A DNA stretch of 9,102 nt from an uncultured Bacilli bacterium (GTDB lineage: Bacteria > Bacillota_I > Bacilli_A > RF39 > UBA660): NCBI GenBank assembly GCA_944363745.1, contig CALVVD010000034.1, positions 1 through 9,102 of the forward strand. The letters run 5' to 3'. Below the pieces are notes generated by a model. It worked only from the letters and a program-made list of their open reading frames with translations, was not told where the DNA came from and made no database searches. Positions 6,523 through 9,102 of this stretch are shown in pieces. The position numbers were made by a program, and so were the translations under genes. The number at the start of each line of letters is the position of its first letter. Within the stretch, counting starts at the first letter, position 1.

Positions 6523-7424
6523 AAGTGAATTCCTCCTTTTAACATATCTAAAAAGCTCTCTAATCTTGTAATAACGGCTGTATTATTAGTTAAATCTTCA
6601 AAAGTTAAAAGAAGAATAGGATGCTTTTTTCTTTTTCTTATAATCATTTCATTAGATAAAGAATCTGGTCCACAGGGGAATGCGGTTAAAATAATAGTAC
6701 CATCTACTTTATCTTTAAAATAATTAAAAGAAGCGATTAGTTCTTTATTCATAGTAAAATGTATTTTTTCTGATATTTTATTACAGTTAAATTCTATTAA
6801 GTCTTTAGGTATTTGATAACTATAAATAATAGAAATATTATTTTTTTCTAGATAATTAGTTATAGTTTTACCAATTAGATTATCTTTTAATATATAAGGA
6901 TGACCTAGTAGTAATATCTTTGTTTTATTACTTCTTAACTCTTCTTTAGCTTTCTTCTCTTCATTTTTATAATAATTATCTTCAATTCTTTTCGCTTTAT
7001 TATAAGCATTTAAAGATTCTATAATACTAAAACCTAATTCTTTACCCATTTTTAAAAAAGCATTTTTTTCAGTATGATGACGTTTAACATCTATATTATA
7101 ATTTAATATTTTTATATCTTTAAAAGTATTTCTAACAATATCATATAAAGCATTAAAATTAGTACATACTTGTTCAGATTTAGTTAAAGAGAATATTCTA
7201 GGTACTAAGATATAATCGCAATTTTCTTTTAATTCTTCAATATGTCCTAAATAAATTTTTAAAGCAAGACATGATTCATCAATACTTTTTTCTTTACCTA
7301 AATTAAGAGTCTTAGTAGTTGTCTCATTACTTTCAATAATATCTACATGTAATTCATTAAAGAATGCTTTCCATAGAGGTGCATAGTAATAATAAAGTAA
7401 TGCTTTGGGAAGCCCTATTTTCAT
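6519..7424 (-). CDS. DUF2229-type Cys protein, first gene of the activase operon (COG3580-like)
   Basis: This 301-residue protein begins MKIGLPKALLYYYYAPLWKA, typical of the DUF2229 domain often found beside or fused to activases. Conserved-looking cysteines are C52 (DESCLALKIYLGH), C87 (SEQVCTNF) and C251 (FPCGPDSLSNE), with C69 and C214 in addition. C52 and C251 sit in the same kinds of context as C52 and C302 of the next gene, suggesting two homologous subunits that could form a heterodimer. LLLGHPYILKDN (171-182) opens the C-terminal domain. The start ATG 7424 follows AGAAAGGA, about 10 bases upstream. It is transcribed from the minus promoter at 7493-7465. In many anaerobes these domains form one very long polypeptide with the activase; here they are three separate genes. 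Confidence 0.82.
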   Translation of the reverse strand: MKIGLPKALLYYYYAPLWKAFFNELHVDIIESNETTTKTLNLGKEKSIDESCLALKIYLGHIEELKENCDYILVPRIFSLTKSEQVCTNFNALYDIVRNTFKDIKILNYNIDVKRHHTEKNAFLKMGKELGFSIIESLNAYNKAKRIEDNYYKNEEKKAKEELRSNKTKILLLGHPYILKDNLIGKTITNYLEKNNISIIYSYQIPKDLIEFNCNKISEKIHFTMNKELIASFNYFKDKVDGTIILTAFPCGPDSLSNEMIIRKRKKHPILLLTFEDLTNNTAVITRLESFLDMLKGGIHL

Positions 7425-7464
7425 TTTGGTATCATTCCTTTCTTTATACTCTATGAAAAAAATT

Positions 7465-7493
7465 CTTATAATATTTAATTTTTTTGTTGATAA
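7465..7493 (-). promoter_or_regulatory. Promoter of the activase operon, overlapping the divergent promoter
   Basis: On the minus strand TTATCA (7493-7488) is 17 bases from TATAAG (7470-7465), about 40 bases before the first gene's ATG. Its -35 box occupies almost the same bases as the -35 box of the divergent regulator gene, so the two promoters should compete or share control. Confidence 0.5.
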
Positions 7494-7516
7494 TTATTTA
7501 AAATGTATGATATATA
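7487..7516 (+). promoter_or_regulatory. Promoter of the HigA-like regulator
   Basis: TTGATA (7487-7492) is followed after 18 bases by TATATA (7511-7516), with a TGA extension (7508-7510) directly upstream of the -10. The gene's ribosome binding site AAAAGGAG is at 7522-7529. Confidence 0.5.
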
Positions 7517-7540
7517 GTTTTAAAAGGAGTGTGCATTATT

Positions 7541-7804
7541 ATGATAGAAAAAGATTTAATTATTCATCCAGGGGAAACAATTAAAGAAATTATATTAGAT
7601 AGAAATATGACTCAAGAAGAACTTGCAGTTAGAACTGATTATTCTCTTAAACATGTTAGTGAAGTAATAAGTGGAAAGAAAGTTATTTCATCTAGGCTTG
7701 CTAATGCTTTGGAATATGCACTTGGTATACCTTTTGAGTTTTGGATTAATTTACAAGAAATATATGATAAAAAATATATTAAAGTGAAATTTAGAAGAAA
7801 TTAG
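7541..7804 (+). CDS. HigA-like XRE-family antitoxin/regulator, no toxin partner seen
   Basis: This 87-residue protein shows the HigA pattern: IHPGETIKEIILDRNMTQEELA opening, a Cro/C1 helix-turn-helix at about 22-48 with KHVSEVISGKKVIS as recognition region, then LANALEYALGIPFEFWINLQ and a YDKK ending. HigA proteins normally neutralise the HigB mRNase and repress their own promoter. Here the upstream neighbour is a divergent metabolic operon and the downstream gene is a thioredoxin-like protein, so no HigB is present. I chose ATG 7541 over the in-frame GTG 7529, because the GTG lies inside the ribosome binding sequence; the spacing to ATG (11 bases) is a little long. It may be a stand-alone regulator acting on the overlapping divergent promoters. 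Confidence 0.85.
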   Translation: MIEKDLIIHPGETIKEIILDRNMTQEELAVRTDYSLKHVSEVISGKKVISSRLANALEYALGIPFEFWINLQEIYDKKYIKVKFRRN

Positions 7805-7833
7805 TTAATAATACTTAATTTTTAATTATTTTA

Positions 7834-7842
7834 TGATATAAT
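7834..7842 (+). promoter_or_regulatory. Extended -10 promoter for the thioredoxin-like/PH pair
   Basis: TGATATAAT (7834-7842) is a consensus -10 with a TGn extension, 20 bases before the ATG. No convincing -35 box precedes it. It suggests the two downstream genes are transcribed independently of the regulator gene. Confidence 0.55.
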
Positions 7843-7862
7843 TGTAAACGGAGGGATTATTT

Positions 7863-8420
7863 ATGAAAAGAGAAACAATTGATAAAATAAAAAGTGCTAC
7901 TATTGTAGTTTTAGTTTTAGTAATAGTATTTGGTGCTAGTTATTTTACATCAGAATTACAAGATAGTAATGATAATAGTACTACTACTACAAGTTCTACT
8001 AATAATAGTTCTAATAGTAGTGATACTACATCTACTAGTAGTGATATTCCAGAAGATGAACAAGGAGATTTAAATGAGATTGATATTGATGAATATTTAG
8101 ATCTTAAAGAAGGAAGTAAAGCTTCAATTATTTATGTAGCAAGACCTACTTGTCATTATTGTCAAGAGATGGAACCTATTGTTAGAAATATTGTTTATGA
8201 ATATGGAGTTACTGTTAATTATTTAAATACAGATGAACTTGATGATGATGGACAAGCTAAATTTGTAAAATCTGATGATTACTTTGATGAAAAGGGTGGA
8301 TATGGTACACCTATGTTAATAATTGTTAAAGATGATAAGTTTGTTGATGTTTTAGAAGGACTTTCTGATAAAGATACAGTTGTTAAATTCTTTAAAGATA
8401 ATGGACTTATTGATGAATAG
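7863..8420 (+). CDS. Membrane-tethered thioredoxin-fold protein with CHYC motif
   Basis: This 185-residue protein starts at an ATG after CGGAGGG. A hydrophobic anchor lies at about 12-29, then a Ser/Thr/Asn linker (33-62), then a thioredoxin-like domain (about 70-185). The active-site motif is RPTCHYCQEM (C97, C100). The cis-proline is in YGTPMLII (P150). Anchor plus linker place the domain outside the membrane, so it probably acts in thiol-disulfide exchange on exported proteins, in the style of extracytoplasmic thioredoxins or bacteriocin-accessory Trx proteins. Possible clients with Cys pairs in this window are the proteins at 1350 and 3898, but that is guesswork. It shares a transcript with the PH-like gene 8 bases downstream. 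Confidence 0.85.
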   Translation: MKRETIDKIKSATIVVLVLVIVFGASYFTSELQDSNDNSTTTTSSTNNSSNSSDTTSTSSDIPEDEQGDLNEIDIDEYLDLKEGSKASIIYVARPTCHYCQEMEPIVRNIVYEYGVTVNYLNTDELDDDGQAKFVKSDDYFDEKGGYGTPMLIIVKDDKFVDVLEGLSDKDTVVKFFKDNGLIDE

Positions 8421-8428
8421 GAGTATTT

Positions 8429-8869
8429 ATGGATAATAAAGCAATATTAGAAGAACAGTTAAGTAATTTTAGAAGGAAATATCCTTTAACTATAGGTTGG
8501 AGGTTAAAGAAGAATTCTAGAGTTGTTTTAGAACATTTGCATGATGATGAAGTTATTAAATATGCTTTTTATGCTCAAAAAAATAAAAGTTCTTTTGATA
8601 TCTTTGGTACTTGTATAGTGGCTATTACTAATAAACGTTTAATTATAGGAAGAGATAGGGTTGTAATAGGGTATTTCTTTGATACTATTACTCCTGATAT
8701 GTTTAATGATTTAAAGATTAGGACAGGTATTATTTTTGGTAGAGTAATTATTGATACAGTTAAAGAACTTGTAATTCTATCTAATATTAGTAAGAGTGCT
8801 TTACCTGAGATTGAAGAAGAAGTAACTAGTGCAATGATGGAATTAAAAGATAATGTTGTTTGTAATTAA
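8429..8869 (+). CDS. Bacterial PH-like domain protein
   Basis: This 146-residue protein has no signal peptide or membrane helix. The segment HDDEVIKYAFYAQ (38-50) followed by GTCIVAITNKRLIIGRD (60-76) and VIIDTVKELVIL (106-117) is the usual beta-barrel core of bacterial PH-like (YvbH/bPH-type) domains. The function of these proteins is generally unknown. Start ATG 8429 has AGGAG overlapping the preceding TAG stop, so translation is probably coupled to the thioredoxin-like gene. About 90 bases of possible structured RNA follow before the terminator. Confidence 0.75.
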   Translation: MDNKAILEEQLSNFRRKYPLTIGWRLKKNSRVVLEHLHDDEVIKYAFYAQKNKSSFDIFGTCIVAITNKRLIIGRDRVVIGYFFDTITPDMFNDLKIRTGIIFGRVIIDTVKELVILSNISKSALPEIEEEVTSAMMELKDNVVCN

Positions 8870-8870
8870 C

Positions 8871-8955
8871 ACATAAATTAATTATGTAATTGATTGTTTT
8901 GTGAAGACTTTAATAGTCGAGGGACATATAAGTCAATCAATGAGAGTGGAAGTCT
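8871..8955 (+). ncRNA. Candidate structured RNA or 3' UTR with interleaved pairing
   Basis: After the PH gene stop, ACATAA/TTATGT (8871-8876, 8882-8887) forms a small hairpin. ATTGATTG (8889-8896) is then exactly complementary to CAATCAAT (8934-8941), and AGACTT (8905-8910) to AAGTCT (8950-8955). The last two pairs are interleaved, which is the order of a pseudoknot. The G-rich GAGGGA lies between them, and a local GACT/AGTC hairpin (8906-8909, 8915-8918) would compete with the second pair. An intrinsic terminator follows directly. No known RNA family is recognised. It has no downstream gene on this strand, so it is not an ordinary riboswitch. Confidence 0.35.
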
Positions 8956-8985
8956 AAAGCTAGGTTTTTAACCTAGCTCTTTTAT
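8956..8985 (+). terminator. Intrinsic terminator for the plus-strand transcript
   Basis: AGCTAGGTT (8958-8966) pairs perfectly with AACCTAGCT (8970-8978) across a TTT loop, followed by CTTTTATAT. Confidence 0.88.
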
Positions 8986-8990
8986 ATAAT

Positions 8991-9015
8991 AAAAAAACTC
9001 TTGATATACAAGAGT
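8991..9015 (-). terminator. Intrinsic terminator of the tRNA transcript
   Basis: On the minus strand ACTCTTG (9015-9009) pairs with CAAGAGT (9003-8997) around a 5-base loop. It is followed by a T run (8997-8991), starting 13 bases after the tRNA 3' end. Confidence 0.85.
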
Positions 9016-9027
9016 TGATAATCTTAA

Positions 9028-9102
9028 TGGTGGAGAATAGGGGGATCGAACCCCTGACCTTCACGGTGCAAACGTGACGCTCTCCCAGCTGAGCTAATTC
9101 CC
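9028..9102 (-). tRNA. tRNA-Ala (anticodon TGC), 5' base cut off by window edge
   Basis: The reverse complement reads as a full cloverleaf. The D-loop is AGCTCAGCTGGGAGAGC, the anticodon arm TCACG-TTTGCAC-CGTGA gives anticodon TGC, the T-arm contains GGTTCGATCC, the acceptor 3' side is ATTCTCC, then A and an encoded CCA (9030-9028). The acceptor 5' strand begins GGGAAT, one G short of the expected GGGGAAT, so the gene's first base lies at 9103. With it the diagnostic G3:U70 pair of tRNA-Ala would form. Confidence 0.95.

Noticed and set aside
7529..7540. GTG 7529 as start of the HigA-like gene
   Set aside because: It overlaps the AAAAGGAG ribosome binding site, and the HigA family pattern begins after the ATG at 7541.
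8871..8985. Riboswitch or T-box leader
   Set aside because: There is no downstream plus-strand gene, no T-box sequence, and no recognised aptamer signature.

Overview
The window looks like a chromosomal segment of a low-GC Bacillota, possibly an uncultured gut-type Bacilli or Mollicutes relative. The grounds are strong AT bias, AAGGAGG-type ribosome binding sites, TATAAT-like promoters, many short hairpin-plus-T-run terminators and a CCA-encoding tRNA-Ala. TGA acts as a stop: two genes of the minus-strand operon end in TGA, one in an ATGA stop-start overlap, and Trp is written TGG. The lineage is inferred from these general features only.

Left third (1-3890): a variable surface-protein locus. 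An expressed-looking gene (1350-3179) encodes a signal-anchored protein with a TasA/camelysin-like N-terminal domain and two C-terminal repeats ending in a GIRPS(I/L)NLKS block. A 5'-truncated, start-less paralog (77-1135) lies just upstream. The two share nearly identical blocks but have wholly different short cores, a mosaic pattern that suggests a silent cassette. Between them is a leader with a promoter, a tiny ORF carrying a run of nine Gs, and an intrinsic terminator. Only one of the three possible G-tract frames would carry a ribosome into that terminator, so this may be a phase-variable attenuator. Downstream are seven copies of TTATCATAGA/TCTATGATAA, two of them in large hairpins, around a decayed tyrosine-recombinase fragment.

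Middle (3890-7530): a small membrane-anchored Asn/Ser/Asp-rich protein converges, through a shared terminator, on a three-gene minus-strand operon. The operon encodes an HgdC/BadF-type ATP-dependent activase and two DUF2229 / 2-hydroxyacyl-CoA dehydratase-related Cys proteins. Together they look like a complete ATP-driven electron-transfer module of unknown substrate.

Right third (7487-9102): overlapping divergent promoters separate that operon from an orphan HigA-like regulator. It is followed by a membrane-tethered thioredoxin-fold protein with CHYC, a bacterial PH-like protein, an intergenic stretch with interleaved complementary segments that may be a small structured RNA, back-to-back terminators, and a tRNA-Ala(TGC) on the minus strand missing one base at the window edge.
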